Origin: Palsa-504 sp963739615
GTDB lineage: Bacteria; Actinomycetota; Actinomycetes; Streptosporangiales; Streptosporangiaceae
DNA: 64,000 nt
Direction: 5' to 3'
Assembly (NCBI GenBank): GCA_963739615.1
Contig: CAVUBD010000016.1
Coordinates: 322,406 to 386,405 of the forward strand
In this document: positions 15,443 through 23,942 of the stretch, piece by piece
Numbering within the stretch: the first letter of the stretch is position 1
Layout of the letters: each line of letters starts with the position of its first letter
Notes under the pieces: model-generated
Seen by the model: only the letters and a program-made list of their open reading frames with translations
Database searches by the model: none
What the model was told of the DNA's origin: nothing
Program-made: the position numbers and the translations under genes

Positions 15443-17790
15443 CCTGCCGCGTCGTGCCCGGCGGGCAAGGTGGGGCGGAACCGGCGCAGCCGCAGGCTGT
15501 TGGAAACCACGAACACCGAGCTGAACGCCATCGCGGCCGCGGCGATCAGCGGGTTGAGGAACCCCAGGGCGGCCAGCGGGATGACGGCGGTGTTATAGCC
15601 GAACGCCCAGAACAGGTTGCCCTTGATCGTGGCCAGCGTGCGCCGGGACAGCAGGATCGCGTCGGGCACGGCGAGCAGGTCGCCGCGGACCAGGGTCAGG
15701 TCGGACGCCTCGATCGCGGCGTCGGTGCCGGTGCCCATGGCCAGCCCCAGGTCGGCCTGGGCCAGGGCGGCGGCGTCGTTGACCCCGTCGCCGGCCATCG
15801 CCACCACCCGGCCGGCGTCTTGCAGCCGCCTGACCGCCTCGACCTTGCCGGCCGGCAGCACCCCGGCGATCACCTCGCCGATGCCGGCCGCATCGGCCGT
15901 GAACCGGGCGGCACGGTCGTTGTCGCCAGTGAGCAGCACCGGCCGCAGTCCCATGCCGCGCAGCCGCCTGACCGCCTCCGCGGAGGTGGGCTTGATCGTG
16001 TCGGCGACCACCAGGACGCCGCGGACCTGCCCGTCCCAGCCGGCGAACACGACGGTCTTCCCCGCGGCCTCGGCCCGGGCCGCGCAGGCGGCGAGCTCGG
16101 CCGGGACCTGCTGCGCCCACCGCGATTCCAGCCAGTCTTTCCGGCCAAGCGCCACGGCATGCCCGTCAGCGACGCCCGAGACGCCGGACCCCCGGGCACT
16201 GGCGAAGCTCTGCACGGCAGGCAGCTTCCCGCCGCGCCGGACGTCCCGCAGCCGTTCGGCGGCGCCCGCCACGATGGCCGCGCCGACCGGATGCTCGGAG
16301 GCATCCTCCACCGCCGCGGCCAGCCGCAACAGCTCGCCGGCATCCACGCCGGGCGCGGCGGCCACGTCCACCAGGCTCATCCGGCCGGTGGTGATGGTGC
16401 CGGTCTTGTCCAGCACGATCGTGTCGACGGCCCGGGTGGACTCCAGCACCTGCGGCCCCTTGATCAAGATGCCGAGCTGCGCGCCGCGGCCGGTGCCGAC
16501 CAGGATCGCGGTCGGGGTGGCCAGGCCCATCGCGCACGGGCAGGCGACGATCAGCACGGCGACCGCGGCGGTGAACGCGGCCCCGGCGGGCTGGCCGGCC
16601 GCCAGCCACCCGGCCAGCGTCACGATCGCGACGGCGATGACGACAGGGACGAATACGGCGGAGATGCGGTCCGCCAGCCGCTGCACGGGCGCCTTGCCGG
16701 CCTGCGCCTCGGTCACCAGCCTGGCCATCTGGGCCAGCTGGGTGTCAGCACCCACTGCGGTGGCGCGGACCACCAGCCGCCCGCCGGCGTTCACGCACCC
16801 GCCGGCCACGCCATCGCCGGGGCCCACCTCGGCCGGCACCGGCTCACCGGTGAGCATCGAGGTGTCCACCGCCGAACTGCCCGAGGTGACGACCCCGTCG
16901 GTGGCGATCTTCTCCCCTGGCCGGACCACGAACTCCTCGCCCACGGCTAGCTGCCCCACCGGGACCCGCACCTCGCGGCCGTCCCGCAGCACGGCGGCGT
17001 CCCTGGCGCCCAGCGACAGCAGCGCCCGCAGCGCCGCATCCGCGCGCCGCTTCGCCCGGGCCTCCAGATAGCGGCCGAGCAAGATGAGCGCCGTCACCCC
17101 GGCGGCGACGTCCAGGTAGATGGCTCCCGTCCCGCTGCGCTCTGCCAGCCCGCCCTGGGCCAGCCAGTCGAAGCTCATGTGCATGCCCGCCCGGCCCGCG
17201 GCACCGAAGAACAGCGCGTACACCGACCACAGGTACGCCGCGGTGACCCCGACCGAAACCAGCGTGTCCATGGTCGCGGCACCATGCCGGACATTGACGA
17301 CGGCGGCGCGGTGGAACGGCCAGGCCCCCCACACGGCCACCGGGGAAGCCAGCGCCAGACAGGCCCACTGCCAGTTCCGGAACTGCAACGCCGGGATCAT
17401 CGCCAGCACCACCACCGGGATGGCCAGCGCCAGCGACACCAGCAGCCGCTGCCGCAGCGCGGCCCCGAGGGGGTCCGGGGGGAACGGCTTCCCCCCGGAC
17501 GGGGGGTCACCGGGGGGTCGTCCCCCGGGGGCAGCCAGAGGCAGGGCCGCGGTGTAGCCGGCCTGCTCGACCACCGAGATCAGCTCGGCGGCGGGCATCG
17601 CGGCCGGGAAGCTCACCCTGGCGGTCCCGGTGGCGAAGTTGACCGTGGCGGTGACGCCGTTGAGCTTGCTGAGCTTCTTCTCCACCCTGGCCGCGCACGA
17701 GGCGCAGGTCATCCCGCCGATCGCCAGCTCCACGGCCCGCACCGCACCGCCCGGCGCGGCGGCCGGGCTCACGCCCGTGACCGTGCTCAT
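15427..17790 (-). CDS. copA: Copper-exporting P1B-type ATPase
   Basis: 787 aa. One N-terminal heavy-metal domain with GMTCASC at about residues 28-34, then a Pro/Gly-rich linker, eight transmembrane helices, actuator TGEPVPAE, the CPC metal site VACPCAMGLATPTAI, phosphorylation site DKTGTITTG, nucleotide-domain SEHPVGAAI and hinge MAGDGVNDAAALAQAD. CPC with downstream YN and MSS-type residues marks Cu+ export. Head-to-tail with copZ 140 bases upstream on the same strand. An inverted repeat lies in that gap, 44-74 bases before the start. Confidence 0.95.
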   Translation of the reverse strand: MSTVTGVSPAAAPGGAVRAVELAIGGMTCASCAARVEKKLSKLNGVTATVNFATGTARVSFPAAMPAAELISVVEQAGYTAALPLAAPGGRPPGDPPSGGKPFPPDPLGAALRQRLLVSLALAIPVVVLAMIPALQFRNWQWACLALASPVAVWGAWPFHRAAVVNVRHGAATMDTLVSVGVTAAYLWSVYALFFGAAGRAGMHMSFDWLAQGGLAERSGTGAIYLDVAAGVTALILLGRYLEARAKRRADAALRALLSLGARDAAVLRDGREVRVPVGQLAVGEEFVVRPGEKIATDGVVTSGSSAVDTSMLTGEPVPAEVGPGDGVAGGCVNAGGRLVVRATAVGADTQLAQMARLVTEAQAGKAPVQRLADRISAVFVPVVIAVAIVTLAGWLAAGQPAGAAFTAAVAVLIVACPCAMGLATPTAILVGTGRGAQLGILIKGPQVLESTRAVDTIVLDKTGTITTGRMSLVDVAAAPGVDAGELLRLAAAVEDASEHPVGAAIVAGAAERLRDVRRGGKLPAVQSFASARGSGVSGVADGHAVALGRKDWLESRWAQQVPAELAACAARAEAAGKTVVFAGWDGQVRGVLVVADTIKPTSAEAVRRLRGMGLRPVLLTGDNDRAARFTADAAGIGEVIAGVLPAGKVEAVRRLQDAGRVVAMAGDGVNDAAALAQADLGLAMGTGTDAAIEASDLTLVRGDLLAVPDAILLSRRTLATIKGNLFWAFGYNTAVIPLAALGFLNPLIAAAAMAFSSVFVVSNSLRLRRFRPTLPAGHDAAGHAAG
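17474..17499. repeat. Perfect G/C hairpin inside copA linker
   Basis: TCCGGGGGGAA, loop CGGC, TTCCCCCCGGA: 11-bp arms without mismatch. It lies in the codons for the linker between the metal-binding domain and the first helix, and a second G/C palindrome follows at about 17505-17532. Confidence 0.9.
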
Positions 17791-17833
17791 CCGCGCATCG
17801 CCCCCTTCCTTACGCTGTTACGTGCACCACGGC

Positions 17834-17864
17834 CCGTTCGGGAAAAGATCTTCAGGCCGAACGG
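17834..17864. promoter_or_regulatory. CCGTTCGG inverted repeat upstream of copA
   Basis: CCGTTCGG at 17834-17841 and CCGAACGG at 17857-17864 around gaaaagatcttcagg. It sits 44 bases before the copA start. Two related palindromes occur at 36522-36555 and 57585-57620, so it is either a shared regulator site or a dispersed element. Confidence 0.5.
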
Positions 17865-17929
17865 ACCGGATACCACGCCCGGCGCCAGGGCTTGACCCGG
17901 CGGCCAGGCACAGCCACCCGGCGGCCCGC

Positions 17930-18151
17930 TCAGCTCCTGGCGAGCCGGTAGTCGCCGGCTTCGTCCAGGGCGTCCGCAACGGCCTGCCCGGCCAGCGGCC
18001 CCTCGCTGGTGACCATCACGGCGGAGGCGCCGCCGGGGACGAGATCAACCGTCACCTCGCTTACGCCGTCCAGGGCCTTGAGCTCACCGGAGACCGCACG
18101 CACACAGTGCTCGCAGCTCATCCCGGTGACCCGGTAGGTCGCCGACGTCAT
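17930..18151 (-). CDS. copZ: CopZ-like copper chaperone
   Basis: 73-aa heavy-metal-associated protein. ATG 18151 follows GGAAGGGAGG at good spacing, and MTSATYRVTGMSCEHCVRAV shows the GMxCxxC copper site. Ferredoxin-like fold pattern with VTVDLVPGGASAVMV strand. It would hand Cu+ to the ATPase encoded next on the same strand. A longer frame extends upstream but lacks a ribosome site. Confidence 0.92.
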   Translation of the reverse strand: MTSATYRVTGMSCEHCVRAVSGELKALDGVSEVTVDLVPGGASAVMVTSEGPLAGQAVADALDEAGDYRLARS

Positions 18152-18523
18152 AAAGCAGCCTCCCTTCCTACCGGTGGACCGGACCCGGCGGGCGGTCGCG
18201 TCGGACACCTCGCGGACGAGGTGTATCCGTACAGCGCCTCCGCTCCGCCGCGCTATCCAGCACCGCTGCCGGATAGTCTTCCTTACCCTGGCACGGTGTC
18301 CATCAGGCCAGACGGCCCCCACGACCAGGACCTTCGTAGGTACTGCCAGCCACGATTGGCCGACGCGCTGGCCGGCCTGCTCGCTTTGCGGGACGCCAGG
18401 CCGGAACCCTAAGAGCCGACCCAGCAGGCCGGTCGTGCTGCGGCCTGCCCGGGCGCAGCGGGCTCAAGCCTGGCTGGGCCGAGAGCGCGCGGGACGGCCT
18501 CCTCACGCCCCGTAAGACTCCAC
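18152..18523. other. Upstream region of copZ, no gene
   Basis: Contains the probable copZ promoter near 18180-18260. No protein-like frame with a plausible start. I cannot identify a CsoR box with confidence. Confidence 0.4.
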
Positions 18524-18664
18524 AGACGGCCGGTACCGCGCCCTCCTGATCGGCAACTCGACCTACCCGGCCGACGAGCACAACCTGCAGCCGCTGAAGG
18601 GGCCGGTCAAGGACATCGCCGCGCTCAACCGCGCGCTGATCGACCCGCGGACCAGGCTATTCGC
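18524..18664 (+). pseudogene. Caspase-family (peptidase C14) N-terminal remnant
   Basis: Reads RYRALLIGNSTYPADEHNLQ then PLKGPVKDIAALNRALIDPR, the opening of actinobacterial metacaspase-like proteins. The catalytic His and Cys regions are absent. It joins an unrelated hydrophobic frame at 18664. Confidence 0.75.
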
Positions 18665-18850
18665 TGGCTGGTCAGGCACCAGGACAGCGTCGCCGCATTC
18701 GTCGCCTACGGCATCGGCGGCCTGGTAGTGCCGCTGGCCCTGTTGTTCTTGTCAATGCCCGGCGCGCCATTATTACTGCGCACCTTGACCCACGCGCACC
18801 ACAGAACATCACTGCGGCTGATCTTAACGCTATCTAGCCCACGCCGACGA
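18665..18850 (+). pseudogene. Membrane-protein remnant
   Basis: Open stretch AIRWLVRHQDSVAAFVAYGI followed by LVVPLALLFLSMPGAPLLLR with one clear transmembrane segment, then a stop. No start and no family recognised. The following bases up to 18974 show nothing. Confidence 0.35.
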
Positions 18851-18974
18851 GGCTGATCCGCTTCCTCATCCCCGAGCATTGGCAAGAACCTCGGCTACCG
18901 GATCATCGATGCGCTCCGCGACGCCGGACTTCGTCGTCGCCCGACAGTGCTGACCTGGCTCAACGCGATTGTAT

Positions 18975-19085
18975 GTACCTGATGACAGCAGTCTTACCGA
19001 CACCCCCACTCGCCGGAGTCGTACATGCGCTGCGCCTGGTCGAGCTGCAGCTGGGTGAGCTTGGGCCGACGGCCGCCGACCCGGC
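18975..19085 (-). pseudogene. Serine recombinase, C-terminal HTH remnant
   Basis: Reads GRRPKLTQLQLDQAQRMYDS plus GEWG, the start of the resolvase C-terminal helix-turn-helix (GRRPKLTxxQxxxARRMYDSGE), followed by KTAVIRYIQSR in a shifted frame that resembles the recognition helix. It cuts off the end of the SGNH hydrolase. Confidence 0.65.
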
Positions 19086-19850
19086 CCCGGGCCCGGGGTT
19101 GTCGGGGTTGACCCCGTTGGCGATCGGCGCGACGGTGACGTGCGGCACGGTGGCCAGCAGCACCCGGCGCGCGGGGACCGGCAGGAGCCGGCGGATGAGT
19201 TCGGCGTACTCGGCCTGGAAGTGCACCGGGTTCCAGACGGTGTACGCGTCTTTTTGGTCTAGGTCCTGGAATTGCGGTCCCGACCAGACCACGCTCTTCT
19301 TCACGACCGACCCGAGCGCGTTATTGGCGCCCAGCATCACCACCAGGGTGCCGATGCCGCCGTCTCGACCGTGGGAGGCGACCGCGTCGATCTGCGCGGC
19401 CGCGGAACCGAACGGGGCCAGCACGGACGCGGCGGCGATGTCGTTATCGTTGTCGGGCTTGGCCCCGAGCAGGTCATCGTGCGGCGGGTGGCTGGCGATC
19501 CTGGCAAGAGCCCGCGCCGTGGTCGAGGACAGGCAATCACGCACGTCCCACCCGTAGATGCCCACGTTCTCATAGCGCAGGTCGGTGCGCGGGGGGCGGC
19601 TGCCATCCCCTCGTTCCCAGTAGTCCTCGTTGGCGTCGGCGAGGCTGTGCAACTCCAGCGGCAGCTGGATCATCTCCAGCAGATTGAGCGTGTCCCCGAA
19701 CCTGCCCTGCAGGCCGCGCAGCAGCTTCTCGAGGTTCAGGGGCAACCCGTCAAGCGGGCCCCCGTAAGCGGGGACGACCAGACCTGCTCCCAGGGACCGC
19801 GCGACCAGGGCGGGCCATGACAGGCCGGTGTGGAAAACCGCGCCGCTGGA
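19086..19850 (-). pseudogene. SGNH/GDSL-type hydrolase, truncated
   Basis: Translation includes HTGLSWPALVARSLGAGLV, YENVGIYGWDVRDCLS, and LVVMLGANNALGSVV, matching block III (GxND-like GANN) of SGNH hydrolases. The N-terminal GDS motif is not visible and the C-terminal DxxH block is replaced by the recombinase remnant. Both ends are therefore missing or altered. Confidence 0.6.
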
Positions 19851-19970
19851 CATTTGTCCGCAGCCCCCGCGAGGTGCAGGGCGTGCGGGAGGCTCTGGGG
19901 CTCCCGCTGCGGGGTGGTGGGCCTGGAGGTCCACCACCCCGACATCGAGCGGCGGCTGACTATTTCCAAG

Positions 19971-20381
19971 TCATCTCGTACGCCAGATTGTCAGGCTATT
20001 TAGCCTCTTCTTGCGCTGGCCGCAGGCATCACATTCACGAATTCCTAGTCTGCTCGTCATCCAACTGACAAGATCTCCGAGCCCCAGCCGTCCGTGCCTA
20101 CTCTGAGAGTCAGCTGAGCCTGCACCTAGACTATGCAGCCTCGCCGCACCGATGCCTGGCAGACTTTCCTCGATTCGCTGGGCTTCATCACCCGTCAGTT
20201 CTCTCACGTCAGACTGCAGGAGAAGGGTATCCGCCGCTTCGGCCTCCTTCAACGCAACATATACTCTGTCGTTGCGATAAACTAGGAGGGCATTGCCTTT
20301 GATCATGTGCCTCGGTCGTGCTGGTTTCCCTGGGGAGGTATCCTCTGAGACTGGCATTTCCACCCAGACTGCGGTGCTCAT
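19971..20381 (-). CDS. Unknown 136-aa protein with GLGD...CxxC...LN C-terminal motif
   Basis: Starts at ATG 20381, 13 bases after the stop of the Cys-rich protein, so co-transcribed. Residues 26-75 look like a small beta-rich domain (NALLVYRNDRVYVALKEAEA). The C-terminus carries GLGDLVSWMTSRLGIRECDA then CGQRKKRLNSL: a GLGD helix followed by CxxCxxRxxxLN. I have seen this motif pattern at the ends of diverse bacterial proteins but know no proven function; the two cysteines could bind metal or form a disulfide. It may be an immunity, modification or transport partner of the Cys-rich product. Confidence 0.75.
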   Translation of the reverse strand: MSTAVWVEMPVSEDTSPGKPARPRHMIKGNALLVYRNDRVYVALKEAEAADTLLLQSDVRELTGDEAQRIEESLPGIGAARLHSLGAGSADSQSRHGRLGLGDLVSWMTSRLGIRECDACGQRKKRLNSLTIWRTR

Positions 20382-20394
20382 CAGCTACCCGCCC

Positions 20395-21045
20395 CTACTG
20401 AGAGCAGCAACCGACGGCCCACTTGCACCACCAGCTGCAGTTACACGTAGCACAGCCTGCGCACTTCACCCAGCAGCCACCGCAGTTCCATGCTACACAG
20501 CCGAGATATGCGATCCAGCTGCTGCTGCTGGTCGTAATGCAGGTAGCGAGTGAGTTCGCGCATACCGTGACGCACTGCCGAGTGAGACAGCCTGTGACAG
20601 CCGTCCACCAACTGCTGGTCGGCACGATCCTGTCGCCGACGACTGTGTACTCGTTGGCGGCCAGGAAATCCCCATTGAGAGCCTCGAGAAGTACGGGGTA
20701 GCTCAGGCTTGAGCTGCCGCCTCGGACGGTCGCGATACCTACTGCAAGTTGGTCAGAGGTATCTGACGGATATTGCTGCAGCTGAATCTCGAATTCGGCG
20801 GCATTGACCTCCCCTCCAGCCTCGCCTGGTCGAGGTCGAAATGGATGCGTAGCCTCAAAGCTGTGACGGTATCCGAGCACGTTAGTGGCCACGTTATCGA
20901 ACCGGCCGCCGCGACGCTGAGCCTCGTCACTTAGCAATCGCAACGTAACATCCCTGTTTGCTCGATCCCGGAAATCATCCAGGACGCTGGCCGGATCGAG
21001 GAGCTCTACCCTCTCGCTACGAATCTCTGCTACACGTTCTGCCAT
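20395..21045 (-). CDS. Cys-rich bacteriocin/RiPP-like precursor candidate
   Basis: 216 aa, strong ribosome site AAAGGAG 8 bases before ATG 21045. Residues 1-150 form a soluble, mixed domain without signal peptide or membrane span, ending EYTVVGDRIVPTSSWWTAVTG. Residues 153-216 hold 14 cysteines (153, 158, 162, 169, 183, 188, 191, 195, 198, 201, 203, 207, 213, 214), with Trp/Gly/Ala between and a CCSQ end. The layout (long N-terminal region, small Cys-packed C-terminus) recalls halocin-C8-like bacteriocin precursors, where the tail is released. I cannot confirm homology. Transcribed with the 136-aa gene below it and under a nearby SARP regulator. No protease or exporter gene is adjacent. Confidence 0.85.
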   Translation of the reverse strand: MAERVAEIRSERVELLDPASVLDDFRDRANRDVTLRLLSDEAQRRGGRFDNVATNVLGYRHSFEATHPFRPRPGEAGGEVNAAEFEIQLQQYPSDTSDQLAVGIATVRGGSSSLSYPVLLEALNGDFLAANEYTVVGDRIVPTSSWWTAVTGCLTRQCVTVCANSLATCITTSSSSWIAYLGCVAWNCGGCWVKCAGCATCNCSWWCKWAVGCCSQ

Positions 21046-21430
21046 TTGCGTGCTCCTTTCAGATCACCCAGGCCTGTTGGAGGCCACGAAGGGTGTAAAT
21101 AATGGACCGAGTCGGCTCTCCTTCCGGCTCGCCTAGCCGCGAAACTCTCCCTTCGCTTAGTAGTGCGGACGCTGCATGTAAGCATCGCTCTCGGAGAGTC
21201 ACAGCGGGATATCTATGCGCGTCCTTATTTCCGTGGACGGGACGTATGCTCCCGCGCCGATATCAGGATCGGGAGCCTGGCTAGTCATGCTCCCGGGCTT
21301 GGCGGGTGCTGCAATCAACAGCCCATTTGCCGAGCGGAAGCACAAACAGGGAAAATTTGTCATGCTGGGTCTCGCCGCATGCAGCCCTGAAGAACGGGGT
21401 AACCGATCACGTCGACGGGACCAAGCGACT
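21046..21430. other. Leader region of the Cys-rich gene
   Basis: 385 bases lower in GC than the surroundings. Open frames on both strands have poor composition and no ribosome sites. It should contain the promoter of the Cys-rich operon; SARP-type direct repeats were not evident by eye. Confidence 0.4.
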
Positions 21431-21649
21431 TCAGAGTGGCGGCCCGGCCGCGCCTGAGATAATGTCTCGTAGCCAGGCTTGGACGGCACGGACAACTTCC
21501 TCCGGCTCAGCGGCAGCGCGTGGCGTGGCGGGGCCAGCCATCCAGTCGGAGATCACCATGATGCGCGCGAGGAACTGGCCATCAGCGTCGACCGAGGCGC
21601 GGATGACGAAAATACTGGTCCGCCGTCCAGGCCTCACGTCTTCTGGCAT
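21431..21649 (-). CDS. Unknown 72-aa protein
   Basis: Reads MPEDVRPGRRTSIFVIRASV DADG..., then LARIMVISDWMAGP and EPEEVVRAVQAWLRDIISG: a strand-strand-helix layout typical of a genuine small protein. It starts 27 bases downstream of the SARP gene and ends 385 bases before the Cys-rich gene on the same strand. The FxIRASVDxxGxxxARI pattern is shared with small proteins next to SARP regulators that I have seen, without known function. Confidence 0.6.
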   Translation of the reverse strand: MPEDVRPGRRTSIFVIRASVDADGQFLARIMVISDWMAGPATPRAAAEPEEVVRAVQAWLRDIISGAAGPPL

Positions 21650-21676
21650 CTGCCGATCATCGGACAGCGAGCATCA

Positions 21677-22429
21677 CTAAGGAGTGTGAGCTGTGATCAA
21701 CGGCTGCATGAGCTCATCCATTGCCATGGTCGGGGCAAGGTTCAGCTCGCGGCGGAGCATTCGCTGATAATCCTGGTAATGCTGCATCGCAGCCCCCCAG
21801 TTGCCCTCTGCGAGGTAGACGCGGATGATGACCCGGTGGGCGCTCTCGCGGAATAGCTCCGACCGCGCCGCCACAAGGCTCGCCTCCAGCGCGAGCAGAT
21901 GCTGGCCGCGGCAGAGCAGCACCTCAGCGGCCGCCTCGAGCGCATGCAATCGGAGCTGGTCCCAGCGCTCCTGCTCCAAGACAACCCAGTCGTCGTACCA
22001 ACCCGAAAGCAGACGCAGGGACAGTCGCGATACGGTTCCAGCATTCACCGCAGGCAACTCGACGTCCCGGCCGGCAGGAGCGTCGATGAGTGCCCGGGCC
22101 TCCTTGGCGACATCCTGCATGTCAACAGCGACCGTATCAGCCAAAGCCAGCCGACCCGGCGCAGTCCAGACAACGCCATCACCAACCTGCCCGCGCACCC
22201 GCCACAGCGCCGTCCGGAGGTTCGCGGCAGCCTGGCGCCGACGACTATCCGGCCACAGCATCTCTCCCGCGTAGGCTCGCGTCACCCAAGAGCCTTCGAG
22301 CGCCAGATAGGAAATCAGGCGCTGCGCACCCAGCGGAAGCTCCACCACACGATCATGAAACCGCAACCTGAATCCACCGATCAGGTCGACTCTGCATCCA
22401 AACGTGGTCGCACTGCCGAAATTCCCCAC
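21677..22429 (-). CDS. SARP/AfsR-type transcriptional activator with BTAD domain
   Basis: 250 aa from GTG 22429, right behind GGAGGAGG. Residues about 12-95 are an OmpR-like winged helix (LIGGFRLRFHDRVVELPLGA then LISYLALEGSWVTRAYAGEM and ANLRTALWRVRG). Residues about 100-250 are the bacterial transcriptional activation domain with helix pairs including ALEAAAEVLLCRGQHLLALE and AMQHYQDYQRMLRRELNLAP. SARPs switch on antibiotic and RiPP clusters in actinomycetes, so it probably activates the 72-aa, Cys-rich and 136-aa genes downstream. No NB-ARC or sensor domain. Confidence 0.9.
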   Translation of the reverse strand: MGNFGSATTFGCRVDLIGGFRLRFHDRVVELPLGAQRLISYLALEGSWVTRAYAGEMLWPDSRRRQAAANLRTALWRVRGQVGDGVVWTAPGRLALADTVAVDMQDVAKEARALIDAPAGRDVELPAVNAGTVSRLSLRLLSGWYDDWVVLEQERWDQLRLHALEAAAEVLLCRGQHLLALEASLVAARSELFRESAHRVIIRVYLAEGNWGAAMQHYQDYQRMLRRELNLAPTMAMDELMQPLITAHTP

Positions 22430-22431
22430 GG

Positions 22432-22689
22432 CTACCTCCTCCTAGTGAAGGTCTTCGCTCTAGAAAGTAACGAGGAGGCATCACGCTGATGTCTTCTCCT
22501 CCGCCGATGGAGAGGCCTAAAGCTAGCTCTGACTGCGGATCCACCGCGTAACCTGGTCGCCGCCAGACGGCTCCATTTGGGATCGGCGGCTACGTTGACG
22601 GATGTATCGAAGACGCTCATATCGACTGTTGATTGGTCGATCAGGGAAAGCACGTCAAGCACATCTCGTCTGTGCCGCATCACGGCCAC
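22432..22689 (-). CDS. Possible small protein upstream of the SARP gene
   Basis: 85 codons ending in a TAG that overlaps the SARP ribosome site, which would couple translation. The first 50 residues look real (MRHRRDVLDVLSLIDQSTVD then MSVFDTSVNVAADPKWSRLA); the last 35 are Arg-rich. No family recognised. It could also be a decayed frame. Confidence 0.35.
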   Translation of the reverse strand: MAVMRHRRDVLDVLSLIDQSTVDMSVFDTSVNVAADPKWSRLAATRLRGGSAVRASFRPLHRRRRRHQRDASSLLSRAKTFTRRR

Positions 22690-22808
22690 TCTTTCTCACC
22701 CTGGGCCTCAGGCACCCCGGACTAGGTATGCTAAAAGACGTTCTGGATAAGCAGAACCAGGGCATATGCCAGCAGTTTGTGCACATTGTGTAGATCGTGT
22801 GGAAATTG

Positions 22809-22976
22809 ATGATCTTGTTTCGTGGCCTGCGCGTCCCTATGCCCGTGATCCGCGACCAACCCGGCCGCTCGTCCTATCTGCGCAATATCGCGCCTGCCGA
22901 GATCATCACCACCATGCAGCAACGGCAGTGGACCGAGCCGCCAGGGGGCCCGGTAGTCCTGGCCGAAAAAACGTAG
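22809..22976 (+). CDS. Possible 55-aa protein or remnant
   Basis: ATG 22809 opens MILFRGLRVPMPVIRDQPGR, then IAPAEIITTMQQRQWTEPPG and VVLAEKT. Composition is protein-like but no ribosome site is clear and no family is recognised. Confidence 0.25.
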   Translation: MILFRGLRVPMPVIRDQPGRSSYLRNIAPAEIITTMQQRQWTEPPGGPVVLAEKT

Positions 22977-23325
22977 GCATTCAGGCCGCCTGAGGGTTAT
23001 GGGGTCTTGGGACTATGCGGCCTCTCGGTAAGGGAGCTACCATCAGCCGCCACCCGAGGCGTTTCCGCAGGCAGTGGCATCGGCTGAGTGTCGTCAAGTG
23101 GTTTGGCCCACTGGGTGGCGTGAATTTCGGCCCGGCTGGACGGTCTTGGGGTTTAGCTGGGCTTTTTGGCGCGGCTGGCGGTCTTGGTGGAGAGCGGGAA
23201 AAACCGTGGGAGGCTACGCAGTCGGGGTCGGCGGGTGTTCACCGACCGGGCCTCGGGCAAAGACGTCGCCCGCCCCCAGCTCGAGGCGCTGGTCAGGTAG
23301 CTCGGGGGTCTCGTGGCGCGGGTGC
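22977..23325. other. Non-coding stretch
   Basis: No convincing gene on either strand. Bases 23290-23330 are the 3' flank of the resolvase remnant. Confidence 0.4.
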
Positions 23326-23800
23326 TCATGATGCAACCTTGCGTGCGGCTGGGGCGGCACGCGGGCCGGCGTGGATCTTGTCGAGGTATCCGTAGACGGT
23401 AGAGCGGGGCACGCCGAAGATCGCGGCGATCTGCTGGACGGTGTGCTTGCCGCCATCGTAGAGCTCTTGCGCGAGCGCTGCCTGGTCTGCGCTGAGCCTG
23501 GGCCGACGGCCGCCGGTGCGGCCGCGGGCCCGCGCGGCGGCCAGGCCGTCGCGCGTGTTGGCGGCGATAAGCTCGCGCTGGAGTTCCGCCAGGACGGACA
23601 GCATGCCGAACATGGCCCGGCCCTCCATGGCGGAGGTGTCGATGCCCTGCTCGATCACGTGCAGGTCGACCCTGCGGTCGCGGAGCTCGGCGCCGAGGGT
23701 GACGAGGTGCAGGACTAAGCGGCCGAGCCGGTCCAGGCGGTGGAGACCCGCGCGTACCCGATCAGCACGGTGTCGAGAATACCGAACGCATGGTTTCTCG
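23326..23800 (-). pseudogene. Serine recombinase/resolvase with internal deletion
   Basis: The start VLIGYARVST, with its catalytic Ser, is readable in one frame at about 23735-23765 but is joined directly to LDRLGRLVLHLVTLGAELRD in another frame, so about 50 residues of the catalytic domain are gone. The remainder is good: GIDTSAMEGRAMFGMLSVLA, ELIAANTRDGLAAARARGRTG and a complete C-terminal HTH (QQIAAIFGVPRSTVYGYL). DNA binding could persist, recombination could not. Confidence 0.8.
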
Positions 23801-23942
23801 TCGTTGTTTTCCGACATGGGTTATCGACCCTGGTCACCTGGGGATCAGCGCCGACTGTCAGTTCCGAAGTCGCCTGCATGGATGGCTGAAGTCGTCTGCG
23901 CTACCGGGCCAGGCTGCGGTGTGGTGCCGAGGTCCCGGGTGG

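Noticed and set aside
15439..17071. Two plus-strand frames of about 500 codons across copA
   Set aside because: Antisense shadows of copA; low-complexity and no recognisable motif, while the minus strand carries all P-type ATPase motifs.
17474..17499. Intrinsic terminator
   Set aside because: No T-run on either strand and it lies inside copA codons.
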